In this document: piece by piece, positions 44,008 through 53,200 of the stretch
How the letters are laid out: each line of letters begins with the position of its first letter
Numbering within the stretch: position 1 is the first letter of the stretch
NCBI GenBank assembly: GCA_035693025.1
Contig: DASSHI010000035.1
Location: 1-64,000, forward strand
Source of the DNA: VRUE01 sp035693025
Lineage (GTDB): Bacteria > Actinomycetota > Thermoleophilia > Solirubrobacterales > 70-9
Direction of reading: 5' to 3'
DNA: 64,000 bases
The notes under the pieces: generated by a model
What the model was told of the DNA's origin: nothing
The model's input: the letters and a program-made list of their open reading frames with translations, nothing else
The model's database searches: none
Translations under genes and position numbers: made by a program

Positions 44008-44834
44008 GGATCGCGGTTCTGAAGGGCGGGGATTCGCTGGAGCGCGGCGTCTCGCTCCGCTCCGCCGCGCGGGTCGAGCTCGCGCTGGCGGAGCTCGGGC
44101 ATGAAACGGTGGCTGTCGAGCCGGGGCCGCGCCTGGTCGGTCGCCTGCGGCACGAGCGGCCCGATCTGGCCTTCGTCGCCCTGCGCGCAGGGGGCGAGGA
44201 CGGCACCGTGCAGGAGCTGCTCGAGATCCTCGAGATTCCGATCACCGGCTCGCCGGCCGGTGCCTGCGCCCGTTGCGCGGACAGGATCTTCGCCAAGCAC
44301 GAGCTGCGCGCTGCGGGGGTTCCCACACCCGACTGGTTCGCCCTGCGCGAGACCGCCTTCCGCGAGTTCGGCGCCGCCGATGCACTCGGCGAGCTCGAGC
44401 AGAAGCTCGGCTTCCCGCTCGTGATCAAGCCGAGCCACGGAGGATCGGCGCTGGGCGTCGAGGTCGTCGACAGCTGGTTCGAGGTCCCCGAGGCGCTGAT
44501 CTCGGCCTTCGGCTATGACGAGCGAGTGCTGCTCGAGCGGTTCGCCGCGGGGGCGGAGCTGAAGCTGAGCCTGCTCGGCGGAGAGGTGCTCGGAGGCGCC
44601 GAGACCGCTGCGGGGGGCGTTGCGGGGGCCGCGTATAAGGCGCTGGGATGCGCGGGCTTCGCCCGGGTGACCCTGATCGACGCCGCAGACGGCCCACTGG
44701 CGATCGAGGTGGATCCAGCGCCCGATCTGAGCGAGGCCGGCGAGCTCTCCCGCGCCGCGGAGACAGCGGGCATCGGCTTCGTACGGCTGATCGAGCGGAT
44801 CGTCGAGCTGGCGCTGAATCCGGCAGCCCGCTAG
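44004..44834 (+). CDS. D-Ala-D-Ala-ligase-like ATP-grasp protein, probably degenerate
   Basis: 276 residues from a TTG overlapping the previous stop. The fold is clear: LKGGDSLERGVSLRSAARV (family GGxSxERxVSLxSG), AGGEDGTVQELLEILEIP (GEDGxxQ), TGSPAGACARCADRIFAKHE, PLVIKPSHGGSALGVEVV (ATP-grasp lysine and glycine loop) and YKALGCAGFARVTLID. But the catalytic end differs: the usual E-V-N-T-x-P-G is EVDPAPDL, losing the metal-binding Asn and the glycine, and the initial HGxxG is LRAGG. It is also ~30-90 residues short. It may ligate something else or be inactive. The true Ddl should lie elsewhere. Confidence 0.72.
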   Translation: MRIAVLKGGDSLERGVSLRSAARVELALAELGHETVAVEPGPRLVGRLRHERPDLAFVALRAGGEDGTVQELLEILEIPITGSPAGACARCADRIFAKHELRAAGVPTPDWFALRETAFREFGAADALGELEQKLGFPLVIKPSHGGSALGVEVVDSWFEVPEALISAFGYDERVLLERFAAGAELKLSLLGGEVLGGAETAAGGVAGAAYKALGCAGFARVTLIDAADGPLAIEVDPAPDLSEAGELSRAAETAGIGFVRLIERIVELALNPAAR

Positions 44835-45322
44835 GAAGTCCCCTCGGCGAAATCGTCCGGAGTCACCTCGTCGAGGAACTCTTTGAATTTGTCGACGACC
44901 TCCTCGGTGTCCTCGACCTCATGCTCGAACTCGATCGCCGACTCCTCGATCACCTCCTCGGCCGCGAAGATCGGCGCCGAGACGCGTACGGCGAGGGCCA
45001 AGGCGTCGGATGGGCGCGAGTCGATCTCCAGCTCCGAGCCGTCGATCGAGACGGTGATCGAGGCGTAGAAGGTGTTGTCGCGCAGCTCCGTAACGGCAAC
45101 CCGCTCGCATTTGGCGTCGAGCTGCTCGAGCATGTCGGAGAGCAGGTCGTGGGTCATCGGCCGCGGCGTCGAGGCGCCCTGCAGCTTCATCAGGATCGCG
45201 GCCGCCTCGGGATGGCCGATCCAGATCGGCAGGAACTGGTTGCCGTCAACCGTCTTCAGCAAGACGATCGGCTGCTTGCCGACCATGTCGAAGCTGACCC
45301 CGTAGATCTGCATCTGCTGCAA
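44831..45322 (-). CDS. DUF151 bifunctional nuclease domain protein
   Basis: 163 residues. The DUF151 domain (residues 1-130): GVSFDMVGKQPIVLLKTVDG, LPIWIGHPEAAAILMKLQG, RPMTHDLLSDMLEQL, RDNTFYASI and DSRPSDALALAVRVSAPIF are all diagnostic. Some members have DNase and RNase activity. An acidic tail follows (EFEHEVEDTEEVVDKFKEF). It is convergent with the ligase-like gene; their stop codons share the palindrome CTAG at 44831-44834. Confidence 0.93.
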   Translation of the reverse strand: MQQMQIYGVSFDMVGKQPIVLLKTVDGNQFLPIWIGHPEAAAILMKLQGASTPRPMTHDLLSDMLEQLDAKCERVAVTELRDNTFYASITVSIDGSELEIDSRPSDALALAVRVSAPIFAAEEVIEESAIEFEHEVEDTEEVVDKFKEFLDEVTPDDFAEGTS

Positions 45323-45407
45323 AATTGGCTCCGAGCCGAGGTGGACCGCTCATTATAGGTACGGCTTTGGGCCGCTCCCCAGGCGGCTGCCCGCGGCGAC
45401 GCGACAG

Positions 45408-45481
<74 letters not shown>

Positions 45482-45709
45482 TTCTTGGCTCTGCAGCGCG
45501 GATCTTTGCCGCGCTCAGCGTCTGGCGAAGTGCAGAAATGGCACTTCCATGGCACATCGGCCGCAGACAAGCTGATCGTGGTGATGGAAACGTGCTGCAT
45601 CGCTAGGCAGGGATGGTAGCGGCGACGGGATCTGAGGGGCCGCATGGATTTTCGGCATTTGCAGCGCCGGCAGCAAAGCTGAGCCGGGCCATCTCCGTCG
45701 TCGTCAAGA

Positions 45710-47011
45710 TCATCGGACATTGCCGGTGGAGGACGGCCGATCCAGGATTGCGACGCAGCCGTCGACGCGATCGGCAATCAGGTCGGCGAGGCGGTCCGGC
45801 AGCGGGCGTTGGAGGGAAGCGACCTCCGGAGCGGAGGCGGCGTCGGCGAACGCGTCAGGGGCGCGCGCAGCGAGTTGGCGCACACGAGCAAGTGCGCGCT
45901 CGGGGTCGACGCCGAGATCGTCGGCGGCTTTCCCCCAGGGGTTGCGACGGGCATACACGCGATAGTCGCCGCCGATCTCCATGGCAAACCGCAGCTTCCT
46001 CTCGTCGGTCCCGTACGGCAGAGCCGACGCTACGTCGTAAAGGGGGGCGAGACGGACGTCGCCGCCTGCGAGCAGGAGCGAGTAGTTCTTGGCGTGGGCG
46101 TCCGTGCCCGCGATCAGCCAGTTCCACGCGAGCGCGTCGAAGAATCTCCAGATTGCGTCATCGGCGACGCGTGGGGGCATCGCCGTGCGGAAAAGGCGTG
46201 CAACGTCTTGCGGGCCGGGGCCTCCTTCGTTCTGGTACTTACGCGCCGGAGGGATGCTCAGCGCCTGGCAGATGTCCTCCTGGTGGATGCGCGCGAGCTG
46301 CGCGTCGAGCGGACGCCGGTCGTAGCGATCGACGACGATGGCGCTCTCGCCGCCAAACTCCGCGACGCGAGTGCGGGCGGCAACAAGACCGGCGCGGCGG
46401 GCGGCGGCGAGGCAGAGATGCTCGTTGAGGTCGTGATCGTCGAGGCCTGCCACGGCGGGCTTGAGGATGTGGCTGGTTGCGACCGCGCCGGACGGAACCC
46501 CCCAGCGCCCGTCGTGATGCAGCAGCGCGGTCTTCGCCTGCGCGCCGGCCAGGCTGAACTGTCCAGTGAAGTCCCGGCCGAGCCAGGCCGTGGAGTCCTC
46601 CCGGAGGTCGCGCAGCCGCTGCGCGACCTGGTCCTCCGTCAGCCACGTGACCTGGCCGGTTCGATCCGTGACGTCGCCGACGGCATCGGGGGTGGCGAAA
46701 CGAACGGCGCCGGGACAGTCATGGCCGATTGGCGTGGCGAGCATCGAAAAGGGCGAGGTCGCTGAGACATGGAATTCGCGAGCCCAGCGATCGAGAACGG
46801 CCTGGTTATCGGGAAGCAGTCCCCACAACCACGGAGCGATGGCCCCGTCGGGATGGGAGCGGACCAGTGGCGATATGGAGACCGACAGAGGGGTCGGGCT
46901 TGGGCGGCTCCTGTAGTCGTCGTCGTAGGCGAAGCGAAGCCGGCCACTGGGGAGCCGCGTGAGGGTTCCTGCGATCGCGTCGTCGAGAAGGACGACCAGG
47001 CTGTCGCTCAT
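45710..47011 (-). CDS. hipA: HipA-family serine/threonine kinase toxin
   Basis: 433 residues. HipA toxins phosphorylate aminoacyl-tRNA synthetases (GltX in E. coli) and induce dormancy. Domain N-1 has LTRLPSGRLRFAYDDDY and SISPLVRSH; then GLLPDNQAVLDRWAREFHVS, GAQAKTALL with the glycine loop, SHILKPAV (ATP lysine), DRYDRR, HQEDICQALSIPPARKYQ, catalytic GTDAHAKNYSLL and LAPLYDVASALPY (metal Asp). All kinase residues appear present. It overlaps hipB by ATGA. The C-terminus (RPSSTGNVR) is followed by ~230 bases without a gene. Confidence 0.9.
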   Translation of the reverse strand: MSDSLVVLLDDAIAGTLTRLPSGRLRFAYDDDYRSRPSPTPLSVSISPLVRSHPDGAIAPWLWGLLPDNQAVLDRWAREFHVSATSPFSMLATPIGHDCPGAVRFATPDAVGDVTDRTGQVTWLTEDQVAQRLRDLREDSTAWLGRDFTGQFSLAGAQAKTALLHHDGRWGVPSGAVATSHILKPAVAGLDDHDLNEHLCLAAARRAGLVAARTRVAEFGGESAIVVDRYDRRPLDAQLARIHQEDICQALSIPPARKYQNEGGPGPQDVARLFRTAMPPRVADDAIWRFFDALAWNWLIAGTDAHAKNYSLLLAGGDVRLAPLYDVASALPYGTDERKLRFAMEIGGDYRVYARRNPWGKAADDLGVDPERALARVRQLAARAPDAFADAASAPEVASLQRPLPDRLADLIADRVDGCVAILDRPSSTGNVR

Positions 47012-47307
47012 GGGCTTCCGTGCTCGTCGAGAAGGGCGTCGAGATCGACGGTGTCCGCGCGAGGCGCCTGGGTCTCTGGGCTTGCGTCAAGCTCTAGAGC
47101 GAGCCCGAGCGCATCGAGAACGCGCAGGATGAAGCTGAACTCAGCGCTCGGCTTACCGGCCTCAAACTCGTAGACCCACTTCCTCGAGACTCCGGCACGC
47201 GTCGCGAGCTCGTCCTGGCTCATGCCCAGGTCTTTGCGGCGTCCTCGTACGGCCGCGGCGAGGTTTCGGACGGAACGAATCGTCATCGACCCTATCTCCT
47301 TTGCCAC
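47008..47307 (-). CDS. hipB: HipB-like helix-turn-helix antitoxin
   Basis: 99 residues. An Xre/Cro HTH at about residues 25-60: MSQDELATRAGVSRKWVYEF and PSAEFSFILRVLDAL. Such proteins bind their operator, neutralise HipA and repress the operon. ATG at 47307 or at 47286 could be the start; the first places the nearest operator 5' part over the initial codons, so the second start (MTIRSV) may be the real one. An array of three 18-bp palindromes lies directly upstream, consistent with autoregulation. Confidence 0.85.
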   Translation of the reverse strand: MAKEIGSMTIRSVRNLAAAVRGRRKDLGMSQDELATRAGVSRKWVYEFEAGKPSAEFSFILRVLDALGLALELDASPETQAPRADTVDLDALLDEHGSP

Positions 47308-47373
47308 TGAACGGTAGCAAGCCTATCATGCAACCGCTCGGTGGCAAGAGCGGAATGCAACCGCTCGGTGGCA
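47302..47373 (-). promoter_or_regulatory. Three 18-bp operators in the hipB promoter
   Basis: Palindromes of form TGCNACNNNNCGGTNGCA at 47302-47319, 47329-47346 and 47356-47373, starts exactly 27 bp apart. Copies 2 and 3 are identical (TGCAACCGCTCGGTGGCA); copy 1 is TGCCACTGAACGGTAGCA. Probably HipB binding sites. Confidence 0.7.
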
Positions 47374-47430
47374 CCTCCCAAAGCGCAGCCTATTCGCCAA
47401 CGGCATCGCGCCCCAGATCTTTTCTCGGTG

Positions 47431-49968
47431 CTACTGCCCCTTTGCGATGAGCGTGACGGCCCTGCTCTCCTTGACCGCCTTCCCGGAGGTGGTGCCGCTT
47501 ATCGTGACGCGCGCCTTCAACTTCCCGTGTGCGGCGCGGAGGGCCTTCTTTCCGGCGGCGTTGAGGTGGATCGCCACGATGGCGGACTTCCCGGCCGCGA
47601 TCGAGAAAGGACGCTTGCCTATGACCACCGACCTCGTGCGCGAATCTTTTCGCGCGGAGCGTGCCAACCGGGGTCTATGAAACCGGGATGCGACGGCGCT
47701 GAGGATCACCTTCCCCGTGCACGTTCCCGTACCGGCGCACTGGAGGCTGATGTGGACGGCGTTGTGTTTGACCGGCAGTGAGGCCGGTACGCGGACGGTC
47801 AGCGAGCCAGAAGCGGCGGCGGGTGGAACCGCCGCACCGGCGGTGGGGGCGGTCGCCTGGCCGGCGGTGTTCTGAGGCACGGTGTTCGACGGTGCTCCAC
47901 CTCCCGACGCGGTGAATGTCGCCGTCACGGTTTGATCGGAGCTCGTCGTCACGTTGCAGGTTCCCGTCCCGCTGCAACCGCCGCCCGACCAGCCCGCGAA
48001 AGTCGAGCTGGCTTCGGCGGTTGCGGTGAGCGTCACCGATTCGCTGCTCGGATAGCTGTGCGAGCAGATGCTGGGACAGTTGATTCCCGTGCCCGCAACG
48101 TGGCCGGAACCCGTGCCTGCGACTGAAACGGAAAGAGTGTGCTGTGAGGACGCGCTGACCAGCGCATTCCCATGATCGTCCACCGCCGCACAGAAGGACA
48201 GCGACGCGCAGGAGACGGACCGCAGGCGCCTGAAGGCATCGATGCTCGTCCGTGAGCTCCAAGCGCTGCCGTCGTAGGTCACGGCGCCGCCGTTGCCGTC
48301 CACCCCGGTGCAAGACGACGCGGTCGGGCAGGAAACGGCCTGGCCGCTCAAGAGGCCGCTGTTCGCGGGCGTGCTCCACGTGCTGCCGTTGTAGGTCATC
48401 GCTTCGCCGACGTTGTCGAGCGCGACGCAAAACGAGGACGAGGTGCACGAGACCGAGATCGGCTGGTTCGGCGAGGTGTCGATGCTCGGCCCCGAACTCC
48501 ATGAACTGCCGTTGTAGGTCGCCGTTTCGCGATTGATGCCGATGGCCGCGCAGAACGAGGGCGAGGCGCACGAGACCGAGAAGAGACCTGCGGAGGAGGG
48601 AATGCTCGTCCGGGAGCTCCAAGCGCTGCCGGTGTAGGTCAGGGCGCCGGAGAAGTCGATCGCGGCGCAGAACGAGGGTGAGGTGCACGAGACCGCAAGC
48701 TGGTGCCCAGCATCGATGCTCGTGGGCGCGCCCCAGGAGCCGCCGCTGTAGGTGAGCGCGTTTCCGCTCTGGTCCACGGCCATGCAGAACGAGGAAGATG
48801 GGCACGAGACGGAGACAAGCGAACTCGGGGCGTCGATCCCAACCCGCGGGCTCCACGACGTGCCGTCGTAGGTCAGTGCGCCACCGTTGCGGTCGACCGC
48901 CGCGCAAAAGGACGATGAGGCGCAGGAGACGGATTCGAACCCCCCGCCGCCGATAGAAGCCGAGGACCACGAGCTTCCGTTGTAGGTCAGCGCATTGCCC
49001 TGATTGTCCACGGCGGCACAGAAGGACGACGAGGCGCAGGAGACGGATCTGAACCCCCTGCCGAAGGAGATCACAGTCGTCCGTGAGCTCCACGAGCTGC
49101 CGTTGTAGGTGACCGTGCCGCCGTTGGCGTCCACCACGGTGCAGAACAAACTCGACGAGCAGGAGACCGAGGTCGGCCCGAGCGCGCCGCTGCTCGTCGG
49201 CGAACTCCAAGAGCTGCCGTTGTAGACCATCACTTCCCCAAGGTTTTCGAGCGAGACGCAGAATGAGGACGAGACGCACGAAATGGATAGGAGCTCCTTG
49301 CCCGAATCGATGCTGGCGGGGCCGCTCCAAGAGCTGCCGTTGTAGGTCAGCGCGTTCCCGTTGTTGTCGACCGCAGCGCAGAACGAGAACGTCGGACATG
49401 AGACGGAAGAGAGCCCATTCGTCCCGTCGATGCTGGTTCGCGAGCCCCATGAGGTGCCGTTGTAGGTGAGAGCGTTGCCGTCGCGGTCCACGGCGACGCA
49501 GAAGGACGATGAGGGGCAGGAGACGGACGACAGGCCGCCACTGCTGTCGATCGTGTCCGGGGCGCTCCATGAGCTGCCGTTGTAGGTCACGGCGCCGCCG
49601 TTGGAGTCCACGGCGGCGCAGAACGAGGACGAGGGGCAAGAGACCGACGACAGGGCCTTTTCAGGATCGACGTTAGCCGGCGCGCTCCAGACGCTGCCGT
49701 TGTAGGTCACCGCGTTCCCTTCATCGTCCACCGTCGCGCAGAACGATGACGACGGGCACGACACCGACTGGGCGAAGAAGGCGGGATCGACCAACGAAGG
49801 CGATGACCACGACCCTGCCGCTGCGGCAGCGCCCGGGAGTATGAGCGCCAGTGTCGCCGCAGCCATGCACACGACACCTAGGAGACAGGAAAAGCGGTAG
49901 ACGGAATCGTTCGGCGCTGCTCGCGCGGCGACCCTCCCTGCGATATGTGGGGATTGGTTAGCTGGCAT
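47431..49968 (-). CDS. Secreted protein with 14 SVSC/SSSFC repeats
   Basis: 845 residues. A signal peptide (about residues 25-50, ending GAAAAAGS) is followed by 14 tandem ~40-residue repeats with consensus SVSCxSSSFCAAVDxxGNALT then YNGSSWSxxxxID (residues ~52-620). Each repeat has two cysteines eight residues apart, which suggests one disulfide per blade of a beta-propeller or superhelix. Then comes a GSGHVAGTGINCP/FAGWSGGGCSGTGTC module common in surface proteins, and a C-terminal domain with KARVTISGTTSGKAVKESR. It is probably cell-wall or extracellular and may bind ligands. It is within the putative island. The repeats also form a ~120-bp DNA tandem repeat. Confidence 0.82.
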   Translation of the reverse strand: MPANQSPHIAGRVAARAAPNDSVYRFSCLLGVVCMAAATLALILPGAAAAAGSWSSPSLVDPAFFAQSVSCPSSSFCATVDDEGNAVTYNGSVWSAPANVDPEKALSSVSCPSSSFCAAVDSNGGAVTYNGSSWSAPDTIDSSGGLSSVSCPSSSFCVAVDRDGNALTYNGTSWGSRTSIDGTNGLSSVSCPTFSFCAAVDNNGNALTYNGSSWSGPASIDSGKELLSISCVSSSFCVSLENLGEVMVYNGSSWSSPTSSGALGPTSVSCSSSLFCTVVDANGGTVTYNGSSWSSRTTVISFGRGFRSVSCASSSFCAAVDNQGNALTYNGSSWSSASIGGGGFESVSCASSSFCAAVDRNGGALTYDGTSWSPRVGIDAPSSLVSVSCPSSSFCMAVDQSGNALTYSGGSWGAPTSIDAGHQLAVSCTSPSFCAAIDFSGALTYTGSAWSSRTSIPSSAGLFSVSCASPSFCAAIGINRETATYNGSSWSSGPSIDTSPNQPISVSCTSSSFCVALDNVGEAMTYNGSTWSTPANSGLLSGQAVSCPTASSCTGVDGNGGAVTYDGSAWSSRTSIDAFRRLRSVSCASLSFCAAVDDHGNALVSASSQHTLSVSVAGTGSGHVAGTGINCPSICSHSYPSSESVTLTATAEASSTFAGWSGGGCSGTGTCNVTTSSDQTVTATFTASGGGAPSNTVPQNTAGQATAPTAGAAVPPAAASGSLTVRVPASLPVKHNAVHISLQCAGTGTCTGKVILSAVASRFHRPRLARSARKDSRTRSVVIGKRPFSIAAGKSAIVAIHLNAAGKKALRAAHGKLKARVTISGTTSGKAVKESRAVTLIAKGQ

Positions 49969-50120
49969 TCAGGGGGTTTCCTCTCAGCGCTTGCCCGCAC
50001 TTCCGGCGAGGACCACGTCAGCGCCCATGGGCGACGAACCCGGTATGCGGATCGGCACCCAAGCTACGGCGGGGCGCTCAAAGACGGCTCATGACGTGCT
50101 CAAGAGGAGCCTGCGCGCTC

Positions 50121-50169
50121 CGCCAGGAGGTGGCAGGCCCGCGCCAGGAGGTGGCCAAACCGCTATAGA
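50121..50169 (+). promoter_or_regulatory. Direct repeats over a -35 region before the AfsR-type gene
   Basis: CGCCAGGAGGTGGC occurs at 50121-50134 and 50142-50155, 21 bp apart, and TATAGA (50164-50169) follows at -10 spacing. SARP/AfsR-type activators bind direct repeats placed like this, so it may be an autoregulatory site. Confidence 0.5.
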
Positions 50170-50201
50170 ATGCCGGGTGTCCGGTGGAGCGAGGGGGCCG
50201 A

Positions 50202-53200
50202 TTGCTGGAGTTCGAGATGCTCGGAGCTTTGCGGGTCCTCGCCGGCGGCGAGGCGCTTGCGCTGGGTGGACCCCGCCAGCGGGCCGTGCTGGCGCTGCTG
50301 CTGGTCGAAGCGCCAGCGGCGGTTTCCGGGGATCGTCTGATCGACGAGCTTTGGGCCGGGCAGCCGCCGGCCACGGCGGCGCACGCGGTGCAGGTCCACG
50401 TCTCAGCGCTGCGCAAGCTGCTGCGCACCGCCGGCGAGGAGATGGCCGTGCGCAGCACGCCCTCCGGCTACGCGCTCGATGTTGGCCCCGAGCGTGTCGA
50501 CGCGCGGCGCTTCGAGCCCCTCGTCGAAGCGGGAGAGCGTGTGATCCGCGAGGACTCTGGGCGGGGGCGAACGCTGCTGGAGGAGGCGCTCGGGCTATGG
50601 CGCGGAGCGCCGCTGGCGGATCTCGATCGGTTCGATTTCGCGCGGCGCGAGAGCGAGAGGCTCACCGAGCTTCACACGCGGGCGGTTGAGGCCCTGGCGG
50701 AGGCGAGGCTGGCGTCCGGAGAGCACGGCGAGGCGATCTCGATGCTGATCGCCCTGGCGTCGGCCGATCCCCTGCGCGAGCGGCCCCGGCGGCTGTTGAT
50801 GCTCGCGCTGTATCGCGGTGGCCGGCACGCCGAGGCGCTTGCGGTCTACCGGGACGCCTGCGCGGCGCTGGACGAGGTCGGGCTGCTGCCGGGGCCGGAG
50901 CTGAAAGCGCTGGAGCAGGCGGTCCTTCGCCACGACGAGTCGTTGCGCACGCCCGCCGACGACCCGCCGCCCGTGCGCAGACGCAAGATCGTCACGGTCC
51001 TGTGCTGCGAGGTCGCGGCTTCGACCCCGCGAGGAGAGGAGCTGGACCCCGAGGCGCTGCTGGAAACGACCCGGGGCTGGTCGGCGGAGCTGCGGGCGAT
51101 CGTCGGGCGCCACGGCGGCACCGTGGCCGAATCGCTCGGAGATACGGTGACGGCCGTCTTCGGAATCCCCCGCACGCGAGAGGACGACGCGTTGCGGGCG
51201 CTGCGCGCCGCCAGTGAGTTCCTCGATCGCCTCCCGGTTGTGGCTGAGGCGGCGGACGTCGTCCTCGGCTTTCGCGCCGCGGTTGTCACCGGCCTTGTGC
51301 TGGCAGGTGCAGCGGAGGAGGTCCCGGTCGGCAGTGCGGTCAGCGTCGCCGCCCGGCTGAGGCAATCCGCAGGGCCGGGCGAGGTCCTGCTCGACCACGA
51401 GACCCTGACCCTCGCCCGCGATGCGGTCGCGGTCGAACCGGTCGGCGCGGTCCCAGTCACGGGAAAGTCGCAGGCGGTGCCCGCCTTCCGGCTATCGCGC
51501 GTGGATCCGCTCGCTCCGGCCATCGGGCGTCACCTCGACCTTCCGCTCATCGGCCGGGAGCGTGAGCTGAATCTTCTCTGCGACGCATTCGATCGTGCGG
51601 TGCACCGACGCAGCTGCCAGCTGTTCACGTTGCTGGGCCCCGCGGGGGTGGGGAAGACCCGCCTGGTCTCGGAGCTGCTTGCACGGCTCGCCGACACGAC
51701 GAGTGTGTTGAGCGGCCGTTGCCTGCCCTACGGCGAGGGGATCACGTTCTGGCCGCTGATCGAAGCGCTGACGCCGATCGGCGAGCCCGCCCGTCAGGCG
51801 CTGGAGCGAATCGGCGCCGGCGGTGTGGCGGCGCCGGCCGAGCTGTTCTGGGAGGTTCGCCGCCCGCTCGAGGCGCTCGCCGGCGAGCGACCTCTGGTTT
51901 TACACGTCGACGATCTGCAGTGGGCGGAGCCGATGCTGCTCGACCTGCTCGACCACGTCGCGGAGTTCTCCCGCGCGGCGCCGATCCTCCTGCTCTGCAC
52001 GAGCCGCCCTGAGCTGCTCGAGGACCAACCGGGCTGGGGGTCCGGGAAGCCAGACGCCACCACCTTTGCGATGGAGGCGCTCGACGCGGCCGCTTGCGAG
52101 CTGCTGCTCGCGCAACTGACGGACGACCTGCCGCAGGAGAACCGCAGGAAAATGATCGCCCTCAGCGGGGGCAACCCGCTGTTCCTGAAGGAGATGGCCG
52201 CCGTTGCGCGCGAACCCGGCGCGGCGCCGCTGCCATCGACGATCCAGGCGCTGCTCGGGGCGCGCCTGGAGCGGCTGGGGCACAAGGAACGGGATCTGCT
52301 GGAGTGCGCCGCGGTCGAGGGGGAGGTGTTCCACATCGACGCCGTCGCCGAGCTCTGGGGAGAGCGCGCAGACGCGGACGTCGATGCGGCGCTGGCGGGC
52401 CTGGTCCGCAAGGACCTGATCCGCCCCTACTCCTCCCAGATGAGCGACCGCCAGACGTTTGCGTTTCGCCACCTGCTAATCCGGGACGCCGCCTATCGAG
52501 CCGCGACCAAGGAGACGAGGGCGGGACTGCACGAGCGATTCGCGGGCTGGCTCGAGCATGACGTTCCCGAGCTTCCCGAGCTCGACGAGATCGCCGGCTG
52601 GCACCTCGAGCAAGCCGTGACCTACCGAGGCGACATCGGGAGCGACGCCGATCCGACGCTCACGAGACGTGCCGCCGAGCACCTCCACATGGCTGGTCGT
52701 CGGGCCGCGCGGCGTGGCGACACGGTCGCCGCGCGGAAGCTTCTCGACCGCGCCCATCGACTTGCGTCCGAGGACGGGGCGCTCGCGGCGGCGGTCGGGG
52801 TCGATCTCGCGGAGCAACTGATCGAGGGAGGAGACCTCGCGCGGGTCGACTCGCTGCTATCCGCCGCCGAGCGCAACGCGGACACCGCGGGCCACGGCGG
52901 GCTCGTCCGCTTGCACTGGCTCGCCCTGACGCAGCCCGGCGAGGCGCCGCGCACGATCGAGGCGCGGCTTCCGGACATGCTCCGGCAGCTCGCCGCGGCG
53001 GGCGACGAGAGCGGCCTCGCGAAGGCGTACCTCGCCGGGTTCTGGGCGAAATCCCAGCAAGCCGTCCGCACGGAGGCCGCAGCCGAGCAGGCGCACAACG
53101 CCGCCGACCACGCGCGCAAGGCCGGCGACCGGGGGTTGCGATCGCGCGCGCTCGCGCTCTACATCGCGGCGATCCTCCACGGGCCAAGAGATGCCGCCGC

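Noticed and set aside
45482..45777. A ~100-codon open frame next to tRNA-Ile (minus strand)
   Set aside because: It overlaps the tRNA 5' end region and the hipA end, has no ribosome site, and its cysteine-rich translation does not form a recognisable motif.
48930..48945. GATTCGAACCCCCC resembling a tRNA T-loop
   Set aside because: It lies in the repeat-protein coding sequence and no cloverleaf can be drawn around it.
48170..49830. The regular ~120-bp repeats were considered as a CRISPR or satellite array
   Set aside because: They encode an unbroken series of ~40-residue protein repeats in one frame, with synonymous variation. There is no spacer-repeat structure and no cas gene. No CRISPR array was seen anywhere in the window.
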